A stretch of DNA of 64,000 nucleotides. It comes from an uncultured Alphaproteobacteria bacterium. GTDB lineage: Bacteria; Pseudomonadota; Alphaproteobacteria; UBA6615. The notes under the pieces are model-generated. The model was not told the origin of the DNA. It saw nothing but the letters and a program-made list of their open reading frames with translations, and ran no database searches. This document shows positions 26,181 to 35,131 of this stretch, in pieces (position 1 is the stretch's first letter; each line of letters opens with the position of its first letter). The stretch is from contig CALSML010000015.1 of the NCBI GenBank assembly GCA_943787445.1, forward strand, positions 1 to 64,000. Reading direction: 5' to 3'. The position numbers and the translations under genes are program-made.

Positions 26181-27656
26181 CTATTCCCAGCGCACGCCGG
26201 TTATGTCGATGGCCTGCACGGGCGCATTCCGCCACATGCCCTTGAGACCCTTGCGCCAGACCCCCAGTCGGGCCAGCTGAAACATGAACCCGTTCACCGC
26301 ATCAACCGCGACAATATCCTGTGCCACCGCCAGAAGCGCGTTGCGTGCTGCCGGATCACTGGTGGCGTTGAGACGTTTGATCACGGCCTTGAATGCCGGG
26401 GAATCATAATTGAAGTAGTACTTGTCCCGCGCATAGATGCCGATATCGAGCGGCTCCGTATGTGAGACAATCGTAAGGTCGAAATCATCACCCCGGAAGA
26501 CCTGCTCCAGCCACTGCGCCCACTCGACCGGCACAATCTCGACCGTAATCCCCACTTCCTTGAGTTGCGCAGCGACGATCTCTCCGCTGCGGCGGGCATA
26601 AGCCGGAGGCGGCAGTTTGAGAGTCACCGCGAGATCCGTCACACCGGCTTCCGCGAGCAAAGCACGTGCTTTCGCCGGATCGTGGGGATAGGTGCCGGTC
26701 AGATCCACATAGGCCGGATGGTGAGGTGCAAAATGCGAGCCGATGGGCGTGCCGAAACCGAACATGGCGCCATCGATGATCGCCTTACGATCAATCCCAT
26801 GGGCAATTGCGCGGCGCACCCGGACGTCATCGAGCGGTGCGCGGGTGTTGTTGATCGACAGGATGGTTTCACCCTCGGTCGTGCCAATCGCGACCTCGAA
26901 ATTCCTGTCCGCCTGAAATGCCAGCACCGCCTCGGGTGCATTCAGGTTGGTGGCAGCATCAATATCACCGGCCTTCAGGGCCGCAACTTGAGCCGACGGA
27001 TCCGACATGAACCGGAAGGTCGCCTTCTGGATCGGAGCATCTGGCGCGACGGCCACAAGTTCGACCCGGTCGCCCTTGACCCAGCGCGAGAATTTGAACG
27101 GGCCGGTTCCGACAGGACTGGTCTTGTTTGTGGCAGCTGATTCCGGCGCCACGATCACCGCATCACCCCAACCCAGATTGAACAGTAGCGAGCCTTCCGG
27201 ACGCGACAGGGTCACCTTCACGGTCATGGGATCAGTCGCTTCCACCGTCTCGATGGCCGCAAAGAGCGCCTTTTGCGCATTCACGGAATCCCCGGCTCGG
27301 GCCCGGTCAAACGAGAACACGACATCTGACGCCTCGAAGCTCGTGCCATCATGAAAGGTCACATCGCGTTTGAGATTGAAGGTGTACACCAGCCCGTCAT
27401 CGGACACGGTCCAGCTCTCTGCGAGTTGCGGCTGGATGGCACCGTTCTGGTCGATCCGGGTCAGGCCCTCGAACACATTTGCATAGACCGTCTCGTCGAT
27501 CGCCGCCGCAGCGCCAGCCGTTGGATCAAGATGCGGCGGTTCGAGCGTGACACCAATCATCAGGCTGTTCTTCGACTGGGCGTTTGCGGAACCGACCGTG
27601 AGACCGGTGATCATGAGGAACACCACAACGGCTGTCCCCAGCAAAAGCTTGTTCAT
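26181..27656 (-). CDS. Periplasmic peptide-binding protein of an ABC transporter (SBP family 5, 491 aa)
   Basis: A Sec signal peptide (LLLGTAVVVFLMITGLTVGSANAQ) precedes a family-5 solute-binding protein. Typical strands are visible: IGVTLEPPHLDPTAGAAAA, NVFEGLTRID, FHDGTSFEASDVVFSFDRA and the middle GTGPFKFSRWVKGD. The start at 27654-27656 puts the basic residue directly before the hydrophobic core; upstream ATGs only lengthen the head. Family members bind di- and oligopeptides but also other solutes. Two peptidase genes stand just upstream in the same operon, which supports a peptide ligand. Confidence 0.9.
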   Translation of the reverse strand: MNKLLLGTAVVVFLMITGLTVGSANAQSKNSLMIGVTLEPPHLDPTAGAAAAIDETVYANVFEGLTRIDQNGAIQPQLAESWTVSDDGLVYTFNLKRDVTFHDGTSFEASDVVFSFDRARAGDSVNAQKALFAAIETVEATDPMTVKVTLSRPEGSLLFNLGWGDAVIVAPESAATNKTSPVGTGPFKFSRWVKGDRVELVAVAPDAPIQKATFRFMSDPSAQVAALKAGDIDAATNLNAPEAVLAFQADRNFEVAIGTTEGETILSINNTRAPLDDVRVRRAIAHGIDRKAIIDGAMFGFGTPIGSHFAPHHPAYVDLTGTYPHDPAKARALLAEAGVTDLAVTLKLPPPAYARRSGEIVAAQLKEVGITVEIVPVEWAQWLEQVFRGDDFDLTIVSHTEPLDIGIYARDKYYFNYDSPAFKAVIKRLNATSDPAARNALLAVAQDIVAVDAVNGFMFQLARLGVWRKGLKGMWRNAPVQAIDITGVRWE

Positions 27657-27704
27657 ATCGACCATTTCCCGTGTTTTATGTGCGTCAGAACCTAGCAAAT
27701 CGGC

Positions 27705-28751
27705 CTAATCAGCGCCATTCCCGCCACCATAAGTCGTGGCATAGGCGTTCCAGACATCGTCCAGAGCTGCTGCATGAAAGACGCCCCGGGCGACCGCACG
27801 CGCCAGACAATCTGCTGCCGCCATGCCAATACGTGCCAGCTCGCCGGTATCTACAAGCGGCTGCATTCCCGTCGACAACGCGAAGACCACATCACCATCC
27901 ATGGGCGTAAAGATCGGCCGGATCGCGCGCGCCAGCCCTGCCTGCGCCATCATCGCGACCCGCCTGGCCTGGCGCTGATCCAGCGCGGCATCTGTCGCGA
28001 CAATGGCGAGGGTCGTGTTGCCGCTTTCAGCCGGCGTGCCGTATTTGTCGAGCGGGTGTTCGAAGGTTTCGAGTGAGGCCGGACCGCCACGTCCACCGAA
28101 CTCGTCACCCTGTTCATAGGCGCCCGCCAGAAACTGACCCGATGCATTGGCCACCGCCGACCCCACCGCATTGACGGCGGCCAACGCGCCCACTGTGATC
28201 CGGCCGTCAAGCACCGCCGATGCCGAACCCTGGCCACCCTTGAGCCGACGTCCATCATGTCCGGTCGTGGTCGCCCCATACCCGGCACCGACGGCGCCAT
28301 CCGAAAGCTCCAGACCGGCCGTTTCAGCCGCCTGTCGTGCCGACGCACGATGGGGCAACGCATCGTCGGACCCGCTGGCATATCCGGTCTTGTCGCCGCC
28401 ATTGAGAAGATCGAACAGAATCGCCGTGGGAACCAGCGGCACCCGCATCCCGCCCACTGGAAAACCACGCCCATGCTCGGACAGCCAGCCGGCAACACCA
28501 TCAGCCGCGGCCAGCCCAAAGGCCGAGCCACCGCTGAGCACCAGCGCATCCACGGTATCGATGGTACCATCCGGGCCCAGCAATTCCAGATCGCGTGTTC
28601 CCGTCCCGCCACCTCTCACATCGACTGCGGCCACCGCACGATCATCGGGCAACAAAACCGTCACACCGGTCCGTACCATCGTGTCATGGGCAGTACCGAT
28701 CTTCAGACCCGGCACATCGGTGATCGTGTTTCGGGGACCGGTTTCAATCAT
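27705..28751 (-). CDS. P1-family (S58) aminopeptidase, DmpA/BapA-like (348 aa)
   Basis: This is a self-cleaving N-terminal nucleophile peptidase. The start ITDVPGLKIGTAHD and VVDVRGGGTGTRD-like segment (VAAVDVRGGGTGTRD) match the family. The autoprocessing site is SGNTTLAIVATDAALDQ near residue 248, where cleavage before Thr frees the nucleophile. LVLSGGSAFGLAAADGV is the oxyanion region. Such enzymes remove N-terminal D-amino acids, beta-amino acids or ordinary residues from small peptides. It overlaps the M20 gene by four bases and lies about 50 bases upstream of the binding-protein start, so hydrolysis and uptake are linked. Confidence 0.88.
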   Translation of the reverse strand: MIETGPRNTITDVPGLKIGTAHDTMVRTGVTVLLPDDRAVAAVDVRGGGTGTRDLELLGPDGTIDTVDALVLSGGSAFGLAAADGVAGWLSEHGRGFPVGGMRVPLVPTAILFDLLNGGDKTGYASGSDDALPHRASARQAAETAGLELSDGAVGAGYGATTTGHDGRRLKGGQGSASAVLDGRITVGALAAVNAVGSAVANASGQFLAGAYEQGDEFGGRGGPASLETFEHPLDKYGTPAESGNTTLAIVATDAALDQRQARRVAMMAQAGLARAIRPIFTPMDGDVVFALSTGMQPLVDTGELARIGMAAADCLARAVARGVFHAAALDDVWNAYATTYGGGNGAD

Positions 28752-30037
28752 ATCTCGCCCTGCAGCAAATCGAGGGTCACGCCGGCCATCACCTGCGCCG
28801 ACGCCACCATATCGTCGACCCCCACATACTCGTCGGGCTGATGAGCCAGCTCCAGAATACCCGGTCCATAGGCCACGCAGTTTTCCAGATTGCCGATCCG
28901 GCGCACATGCTTCTGATCATAGGTCCCTGGCGACGCGACATGGCGCGCCTCCTGCCCGAGAATATCGAGAATGTTCCGGTCCAGAGCCCGCACCAGCGGG
29001 ACCCCGGGATCGGTCATGGTGGGGGGAACGGACCACAATTCCTTGAGTTCATATTCGAAATCCGGCCGCTCCCGACGCAGGGATTCCAGAATCGCAATCA
29101 CCTCGTCGCGCACATCGTCTTCTTCCTCTTCCATCAGATAACGACGGTCGAGCACAATGCGGCATCGGTCTGCGACCAGTGCGGCGGGGAAACCGTCGCC
29201 ATAGGCCTGCTCCGGCAAGCCGCCATGCAGGGAATTGAAGTTGAGAGTCGATTGCCGGGCAGCATCCGGGATCACCGGCATGGCCGTGCGGCGCTGTTCG
29301 AGCCGGGGATAGAGTTCACGCTCCAGCTTCTCGATGAAGGTCCCCATGCCGCGAATGGCCGAAACACCCAGAAAGGGCATCGAGCCATGAGCGATCCGAC
29401 CTCCCACCTCGACTTCTGCCCACCAGACACCACGATGCCCGAGGCAGACCGCATCCTTGTAGAGCGGTTCGGGAATGATCACATGATCGACCCGCGGTTG
29501 CGAAAAATGCCCGCGTGCAGCAAGCCAGCCGACCCCGGCATAGCCGCCGGATTCCTCATCCACGGTTCCTGAAATCTCGATAGCACCGGGAAATCGGATA
29601 CCCGAATCCAGCAACGCCTCCACCGCAACCACGCTCGCCGCAAGGCCGCCCTTCATATCGCAACTGCCGCGGCCATAGACACGCCCGTCGCGGATATCGC
29701 CGCCGAACGGGTCCACGGTCCAGCCTTCGCCGGCTGTCACCACATCAATATGGCTGTTGAAATGCACACAGGGGCCCGGACCCTCCCCTTCGATCCGGGC
29801 GACCACATTGGTGCGCGGATACCGATCGCGATCCCCGAGAGCCCCTTCGGCACGCAGATACTCGACGTCAAAACCGCGCGCGGCCAGCCGTTCCCCCAGA
29901 TACCGGGCACAGGCGTCATACATCTCGCCGGGCGGGTTGACCGTGGGCATGCGCACCAGCTCCGCCGTGAGCGCAGCCATGTCATCTCGGCGGTCGGCGA
30001 TACGCCGTATCAGTTGATCGCGTTCGTTCTCGGACAT
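28748..30037 (-). CDS. M20-family metallopeptidase, ArgE/DapE-like (429 aa)
   Basis: The metal-site motifs of the M20 family are present: FNSHIDVV (first His), RGSCDMKGG (Asp and catalytic Asp region), DEESGGYAGVG (Glu pair), IIPEP (Glu) and a late AHQPDEYV (His). The dimerisation domain lies at about 205-320. The protein fits the group that includes acetylornithine deacetylase and succinyl-diaminopimelate desuccinylase, but its place at the head of a peptide operon favours an amidohydrolase or peptidase role. It should not be taken as a replacement for the damaged dapE without testing. Confidence 0.88.
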   Translation of the reverse strand: MSENERDQLIRRIADRRDDMAALTAELVRMPTVNPPGEMYDACARYLGERLAARGFDVEYLRAEGALGDRDRYPRTNVVARIEGEGPGPCVHFNSHIDVVTAGEGWTVDPFGGDIRDGRVYGRGSCDMKGGLAASVVAVEALLDSGIRFPGAIEISGTVDEESGGYAGVGWLAARGHFSQPRVDHVIIPEPLYKDAVCLGHRGVWWAEVEVGGRIAHGSMPFLGVSAIRGMGTFIEKLERELYPRLEQRRTAMPVIPDAARQSTLNFNSLHGGLPEQAYGDGFPAALVADRCRIVLDRRYLMEEEEDDVRDEVIAILESLRRERPDFEYELKELWSVPPTMTDPGVPLVRALDRNILDILGQEARHVASPGTYDQKHVRRIGNLENCVAYGPGILELAHQPDEYVGVDDMVASAQVMAGVTLDLLQGEI

Positions 30038-30087
30038 CCCCGCAAGTTAGAGCGGGTCACTCCAACGGGACAAGGCCTTATGGCATG

Positions 30088-30963
30088 TTAGCGTTTGGCT
30101 TCATCCGTGGCTGCATTCAGGGACCAGTCATAGTCATAACCGCCAATGTCCAGCACGAGACGCAGTCGGGCCTTGAGGTCCGGGGCCGCGAATTCACGCA
30201 AATGCGCCAGAACACCCGTTTCGCTGTTCCCGAAATCTTCCTGAAACCAGTCACAAATATTGGAAACCCAAAGCGCGCCACCCTGAAAATAGACACCGCG
30301 CGGATGGTTCACATACGCGATCGCATTCTCTGTAAGCAGCCTATCGACCGTCGCGGACGTGTAGACGACAGGCAGCAAATTGGGACAACCGATGGACGCA
30401 CAATTCACCCCATAGTGAATCCGCGGATCTTGCCAGATCGGCCGCAGTATTCGGTGTTCGATGTCATCGAGGGATAGCGCCTCACCTTCAACCGTGACTA
30501 GTTTCTTCCCTCAGGGTCCAATGGCAAAGAACCCGGGAGAAACATTGATCTTCAGGATCGAGCTGACCGGATAGTGATCCAGCACCACCTGCACGGTCAG
30601 GGCGTTGTAGAAATTGATCCAATACGCGAGTTGCTCGTCGCGATTGAGCAGACCGACAGGCGTTCCGGCCAATTGCGCGATATAAGCATCGAGCGCCGGA
30701 CGGTCCGCACCGGCCAGACCTGCATAGTCGAAGCGTGTGACACCATCCTCCGCCGGGCGCGTATACACACTCAAAAGCCGCCTCCAGCTCCCGTGATCAA
30801 TCACGATCTGCGAAGTCGGATCATGTGCCTCCCAACGCGGCCAGAGTTTGGACTTCGGTGCGGCCATCGCGCTGGAAATCGCCAGAAGTATCGCAACCAG
30901 GGCAAAGACCAGTCCCCTAGCAAGCCGCGGCAGATGCTCGTTTGTATATGGAGAATGGCTCAT
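30088..30963 (-). pseudogene. DUF547-family exported protein with one in-frame TGA
   Basis: From the ATG at 30961-30963 the frame encodes a signal anchor (LVFALVAILLAISSAMA) and a DUF547 domain: NRDEQLAYWINFYNALTVQ, VNCASIGCPNLLP and FAAPDLKARL. Codon 151 is TGA (30511-30513) between FFAIGP and GKKLVTVEGE. Relatives have Trp there (G-P-W), so one TGG to TGA change explains it. Both halves stay in one frame to the end, 291 residues in all. The function of DUF547 is not known. The stop follows CC, as in the molybdoenzyme pair. Confidence 0.75.
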
Positions 30964-31058
30964 AGACAGAATGTTGGGACGCCACGGCAAAACAGAATAT
31001 GTGTTCACGTCGAAGTGACACGCGCGCTGCGCGCTCAGTCGCATCGACAAATCGTGTT

Positions 31059-32477
31059 CTAGCTTTCGATCGGAAAGGTCAGGCGAAAAACGGTTCCGGC
31101 ATCGCCGGTTTGTGCCAGCATAATGTCTCCGCCATGGGCGCGCATCACGTCACGAACGATCACAAGGCCGAGACCGGTACCGCCCTTGCGCGCCGATCCT
31201 TTGAACGGCTCGAACAACCCCTCACGCGCAGCACGCGCGAGACCGGGGCCATCGTCGGATGTCTCGATCGAAACACCCGGATCGAGCGTTTCCAAAGCCT
31301 GCACGGTGACCTGCCGCGCCCCCGCTTCAAATGCGTTTCGGCCCAGATTGGCAAACACCCGATAGACCTGATCGCGATCCGCCTCGACGATGACCTCGGC
31401 CGACACTTCATTGATGATCCGGGGCGCTGCACCCGGTGCGGCCTCAGCATTCGAATCCAGCACCGCCAGATCCGAAGCGACCTCATCAAGCAGGTCCCGC
31501 AGGCGAAACCGGGAACGCGTGAGTTCGGGACCTTCATCGCGGGCATAGTTAAGAGTCTGGGTGCACAATCCGATGGCGCGGTCGATGGCCTGAATGAGCG
31601 GTGACGCCACACGTTTGACTTCGGGGTTATCGACACCGGACAACCGGTCCGACAGCAGAACAGCCGTTGACAGAATTCCGCGCAAATCATGATTGATCTT
31701 GCTCACGGCCGATCCGAGTGCCGCCAGATGTTCCTGCTGGCGCAGCGCGCCGCGCAAATCCGTCTGCATTTCGGCTAGCACGGACTGGGCCACGCCGATT
31801 TCATCTCCACGCCGGGTTTCGGTCATGCCGCGGGAAAGGTCCTTCGGGTCCTGCGCAAAACGCGTGATTTCCTCGGTGATCCGTCGCATGGGGCGCACCA
31901 TCAGCCATTGCAGGGACAGATAGAGCAGCGTGCCGGTGATTAGGGAGATCACGATCGAGAGCAACAGGATATTGCGCGAATGGGTGATCATGTCGTGCCG
32001 CAACCGGGCTTCGTTCAGGATCACCTCGACCTCCAAATCCGTATCCTGCGCGGTGCCGCTGATCAGGCGCAATGTGGGTTCTCCCGAACGCCGCATGGTC
32101 GCAAAGGCCGCAGCGATATCTCCCAGCAAATTGCCCTCCCGAAGGTCTACCGTCACATCCACTGGCGGGGGGGGGGCAGAGTGCAGAAGCAGCCGTCGAT
32201 CCGCGCGGATCAGGACGACCGCATAGGATTGCGCGCGCTCCAGCAGCTGGGCCTTCAGTTCTTCGCTGATCAGTTCAGCTGGCGCGGCCTCCAGAGCGAG
32301 AACGGCCAGATGGGCAGAATCGGCTTGATCGGTCAGCCAGTTGATCCGGAAATTTGCAATGGACGGGGCATAGATCAGCACTTCCGCCAGCATGACGAAG
32401 GCAATCGTCAGGACCAGCAGCCTGGCCGAAAGCGAACGGGCAAACGGTGGCAGGGAGAATTTGCGCGACCGGGTCAT
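31059..32477 (-). CDS. Orphan membrane sensor histidine kinase (472 aa)
   Basis: Two membrane helices (about 20-40 and 170-190) flank a periplasmic sensor of about 125 residues. A HAMP-type linker follows (RPMRRITEEITRFAQDP). The dimerisation box is SAVSKINHDLRGILSTA with the phospho-acceptor His, and the ATPase domain shows NLGRNAFEAGA (N box), DDGPGLA (G1) and GGTGLGLVIV (G2). No response regulator gene is next to it. Its sensor domain contains four Pro coded partly by a C10 run at 32167-32176, where slippage would cut the protein short. It sits downstream of the flavoprotein gene on the same strand. Confidence 0.92.
   Translation of the reverse strand: MTRSRKFSLPPFARSLSARLLVLTIAFVMLAEVLIYAPSIANFRINWLTDQADSAHLAVLALEAAPAELISEELKAQLLERAQSYAVVLIRADRRLLLHSAPPPPVDVTVDLREGNLLGDIAAAFATMRRSGEPTLRLISGTAQDTDLEVEVILNEARLRHDMITHSRNILLLSIVISLITGTLLYLSLQWLMVRPMRRITEEITRFAQDPKDLSRGMTETRRGDEIGVAQSVLAEMQTDLRGALRQQEHLAALGSAVSKINHDLRGILSTAVLLSDRLSGVDNPEVKRVASPLIQAIDRAIGLCTQTLNYARDEGPELTRSRFRLRDLLDEVASDLAVLDSNAEAAPGAAPRIINEVSAEVIVEADRDQVYRVFANLGRNAFEAGARQVTVQALETLDPGVSIETSDDGPGLARAAREGLFEPFKGSARKGGTGLGLVIVRDVMRAHGGDIMLAQTGDAGTVFRLTFPIES
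32167..32176 (+). repeat. G10/C10 homopolymer inside the histidine kinase gene
   Basis: Ten consecutive G on the plus strand are ten C on the coding strand, coding the end of Ala, then Pro-Pro and the start of a third Pro codon in S-A-P-P-P-P-V. The gene is in frame with ten. Tracts of this length are slippage-prone and can act as on/off switches; they are also hard to sequence correctly. Confidence 0.85.
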
Positions 32478-32531
32478 GTCACGCGCATCATTAGCAGAAA
32501 TCCCGGCTGACAGTGAGTCTGGACGTCCGGG

Positions 32532-33962
32532 TTAGCCGAGTTTTGCCAGCAACCGAACCACCTTGCGGGTGCGCGGCGAAAACAGCGACGGGGTGTAGTA
32601 CGCACCCGCAGCACGTTTGTTGGCTTCTCCCAGGGTCGGATAGGGCGCGATGACCTGTGCCATGGCGCCGATCTTCATTTTCTGGGATATAGCCAAAATC
32701 CAGGGCTGAATCAGCTCCCCGGCCTGAGCACCCACGATACCCGCACCCAGGATATGCCCCTTGGGACCCACCACGGCTTTTACGAAGCCCTCTGTGCGCC
32801 GCTCCGTGCGGGCCCGGTCATTCTCCTCAAAGGAAGCTGTCACGACGCGCACCGCATCACCGTGAACTTCCCGGGCCGCAGCTTCGGACATGCCCACATT
32901 CGCGAGCTCTGGATCGGTATAGGTCACCCAGGGCACCGCGTCATAGTTCAGCTTGGCCGGCAGACGAAACAGGATGTTCCGGATCACCACCCCGGCGTGA
33001 TAGCCGGCAATATGGGTAAACTGGTATTTGCCCGCCACATCGCCCACGGCGAAGACGCGCTTGTTCGTCGTGCGGAGGCGCGCATCGACCTCGATCCCGC
33101 GGCGGTCGTGGACAATCCCGGCCGCATCCAGATCCAGGCTGGACAGATTGGGGGACCGGCCGGCCGCAACCAGAATATGGCTGCCCGTCACCTCGAACTC
33201 CCGGTCCTCATAGGCACAGGATACCGTGATGCCCGCCGCTCCGGATTTCACGGCAACAACCTTTGACCCCTCGTGGATTTCAATGCCCTCGGCTTCAAGC
33301 CGTGCCCGGACGACCGCAACCAGTTCCCGGTCATCGGGGCCCATGATCTGCATTGCTTCAAGAACCGTGACCTTCGCGCCGAGTTGACGATGGGCCTGCG
33401 CCAGCTCCAACCCGATCGGCCCGCCGCCGACAACAATCAGATGATCGGGGCGTTCGCGCAGTCCGAAGATGGTCTCATTGGTCAGGAACGGCACATCCGC
33501 CAGACCGGGTATCGGCGGCACGGCCGGCGATGATCCGGTCGCGACTACGAATCGCCGTGCGCGGGCCCGCGTACCGTTTTCGCCGATGACCTCGCGCGGT
33601 CCGGCAAACCGGGCGCCCTCCTGAAAGACCTGCACGCCCAGATCCTCGAAGCGCTCCACACTATCATGAGGCGCGATCCCGCCGATCACCCCGTGCACGT
33701 GGTCATGGACGGCCGCGAAATCGACTTCGGCCGCGCGGCCGGAAACACCGAACTGGGATGTGTGGCCGTAATGGGCCGCCGCATGTCCCGCCGCCAGGAG
33801 GGCTTTCGAGGGCACACAGCCATAGTTCAGGCAATCGCCGCCCATCTTGCCGCGCTCGAACAGGGCGACGCTGGCGCCCATCTGGACCGCACCGGCCGCC
33901 ACGGACAATCCGCCGGACCCGGCACCGATCAAACATATATCGACGTTGTGAATTTCGCTCAT
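32532..33962 (-). CDS. Pyridine nucleotide-disulfide oxidoreductase, MerA/Lpd-like (476 aa)
   Basis: The FAD motif GAGSGG is at 12-17 and the redox disulfide is GGDCLNYGCVPSK at 42-54. The NAD(P)H-binding GGGPIGLE is at about 180 and the C-terminal dimer domain contains YPTLGEANKRAA. It lacks the N-terminal heavy-metal domain and the C-terminal Cys pair of mercuric reductase, ending VVRLLAKLG, so a mercury role is not supported. It is 41 bases downstream of a TVP38-family gene, a pairing also known in other bacteria but of unclear function. Confidence 0.9.
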   Translation of the reverse strand: MSEIHNVDICLIGAGSGGLSVAAGAVQMGASVALFERGKMGGDCLNYGCVPSKALLAAGHAAAHYGHTSQFGVSGRAAEVDFAAVHDHVHGVIGGIAPHDSVERFEDLGVQVFQEGARFAGPREVIGENGTRARARRFVVATGSSPAVPPIPGLADVPFLTNETIFGLRERPDHLIVVGGGPIGLELAQAHRQLGAKVTVLEAMQIMGPDDRELVAVVRARLEAEGIEIHEGSKVVAVKSGAAGITVSCAYEDREFEVTGSHILVAAGRSPNLSSLDLDAAGIVHDRRGIEVDARLRTTNKRVFAVGDVAGKYQFTHIAGYHAGVVIRNILFRLPAKLNYDAVPWVTYTDPELANVGMSEAAAREVHGDAVRVVTASFEENDRARTERRTEGFVKAVVGPKGHILGAGIVGAQAGELIQPWILAISQKMKIGAMAQVIAPYPTLGEANKRAAGAYYTPSLFSPRTRKVVRLLAKLG

Positions 33963-34003
33963 GACTGGAACACCAAAGCTCGTGGAGGAGAGGAGAGTGA
34001 TTT

Positions 34004-34762
34004 TCAGGATTCGTCCGGCAGGCTCTTTTTCGCCTGATGCCGCTTGTAGAGCACCGGCAACAGCGACAGCAGAGCCAGGGCCACCAGCGAGCCAAGTACC
34101 TCAGGCTGGAAAATGACACCGAGGTTGGGATCCTCGCCAGCATCGAGCAACGCGCCCAGACCGTTTCCGACGGAAGCAAAAACAAAGGTTCCGGGAATGA
34201 TGCCGAAGAAGGTACCGATTACATAATGCGTGGTCGAGACCCCCAGAAAGGCAGGCACCAGATTGACCAGCCAGAACGGAAACAGCGGTATCAGACGCAA
34301 CACCAGCAGATAGCTCAATGCGTTTTCACGGAATCCCTCTTCCATCCGCGCCAGGAACGGACCCGCTTTCGCGCGCAGCACATCACCCAGCGCGGTCCGG
34401 GCAATCAGGAAGAGTCCGGTCGCCCCGAGCGTGGCGCCCACCACGACGATCAACCCGCCGCCAATGGTGCCGAACAGAAACCCGGCTGTCAGGGTCATGA
34501 TCGCACCGCCGGGCAGCGAGAACGCGACCACAACCGCATAGATCAGGCCAAAGCCGATAACCGCAAGAACTCCGTTCTCAGCGACGAGCATCTGCAGTGT
34601 TTCACGGTTTTGCTTGAGCGCCTCGAGCGAGGCAAACCGGTCAAGATCAAAGACGAAGAAGAGCACTAGGCCCGCCACAAGAATCGTCAGCGGCAGGACC
34701 CGCCGGAACAGGATGGCGCGCAACGGCGTAGCGGGAGAAGCAGGATTTTTTGAATCGTTCAT
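34004..34762 (-). CDS. TVP38/TMEM64-family (DedA-like) membrane protein (252 aa)
   Basis: The protein has about six hydrophobic segments with the family signature in the middle: FSLPGGAIMTLTAGFLFG, followed by GATLGATGLFLIAR, and the later LRLIPLFPFWLVNLVPAF and GIIPGTFVFA. Members sit in the inner membrane and have been linked to lipid scrambling and polyprenyl-phosphate handling. The ATG at 34760-34762 was chosen; the longer frame adds 21 unlike residues. It probably shares a transcript with the disulfide oxidoreductase downstream. Confidence 0.88.
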   Translation of the reverse strand: MNDSKNPASPATPLRAILFRRVLPLTILVAGLVLFFVFDLDRFASLEALKQNRETLQMLVAENGVLAVIGFGLIYAVVVAFSLPGGAIMTLTAGFLFGTIGGGLIVVVGATLGATGLFLIARTALGDVLRAKAGPFLARMEEGFRENALSYLLVLRLIPLFPFWLVNLVPAFLGVSTTHYVIGTFFGIIPGTFVFASVGNGLGALLDAGEDPNLGVIFQPEVLGSLVALALLSLLPVLYKRHQAKKSLPDES

Positions 34763-34868
34763 CGCGAAAACGTACCTTTGTTGATGTGAACCTACTTGGG
34801 CAGGGTGCCAGAAGGAACCATTCACCTATGCGTGAGGATATTTGCTTGGTTAACACCGCGGACACGCG

Positions 34869-34897
34869 TTGACTTCCATCCACTGAGTTCGTATACA
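34869..34897 (+). promoter_or_regulatory. Strong sigma-70 promoter for rpmH-rnpA
   Basis: TTGACT (34869-34874) and TATACA (34892-34897) are separated by exactly 17 bases. They match the consensus at five of six and four to five of six positions. The predicted start lies about 35-40 bases before the rpmH GTG. Confidence 0.7.
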
Positions 34898-34940
34898 GCG
34901 CGCCGAATTGCAAAGCCCTTGAAGGCAATGGAGAATTCGC

Positions 34941-35075
34941 GTGAAGCGGACATTTCAACCGAGCAATCTGGTGCGCAAGCGCCGCCATGGTTTCCGATCC
35001 CGCATGAAGACTGTGGGTGGACGTCGCGTCCTCGCGCGCCGACGCGCTCGTGGGCGCAAGAAACTCAGCGCCTGA
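34941..35075 (+). CDS. rpmH: 50S ribosomal protein L34 (44 aa, GTG start)
   Basis: The frame starts with GTG and reads (M)[19 protein letters not shown], then [18 protein letters not shown] and RKKLSA, which is complete L34. It is a small, very basic protein that binds 23S rRNA in the large subunit. The GTG start and the GAG-like site seven bases before it are common in this gene. It heads the rpmH-rnpA-yidD-yidC-engB-argB group. Confidence 0.97.
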   Translation: MKRTFQPSNLVRKRRHGFRSRMKTVGGRRVLARRRARGRKKLSA

Positions 35076-35085
35076 ACGGCGTCGC

Positions 35086-35104
35086 ACACGGAGATTTTCC
35101 GTGT
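35086..35104 (+). other. Intergenic hairpin between rpmH and rnpA
   Basis: ACACGGA (35086-35092) pairs with TCCGTGT (35098-35104) across a GATTT loop. It lies in the 56-base gap between rpmH and rnpA. A processing site or partial attenuator would help explain why L34 is made in great excess over RnpA; this role is inference. Confidence 0.45.
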
Positions 35105-35131
35105 CGGCACTATCACCGGGATTGAATAGCT

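Noticed and set aside
32532-33962. Mercuric reductase
   Set aside because: The redox motif is shared by many flavoproteins. The heavy-metal domain and C-terminal Cys pair are absent and there are no other mer genes.
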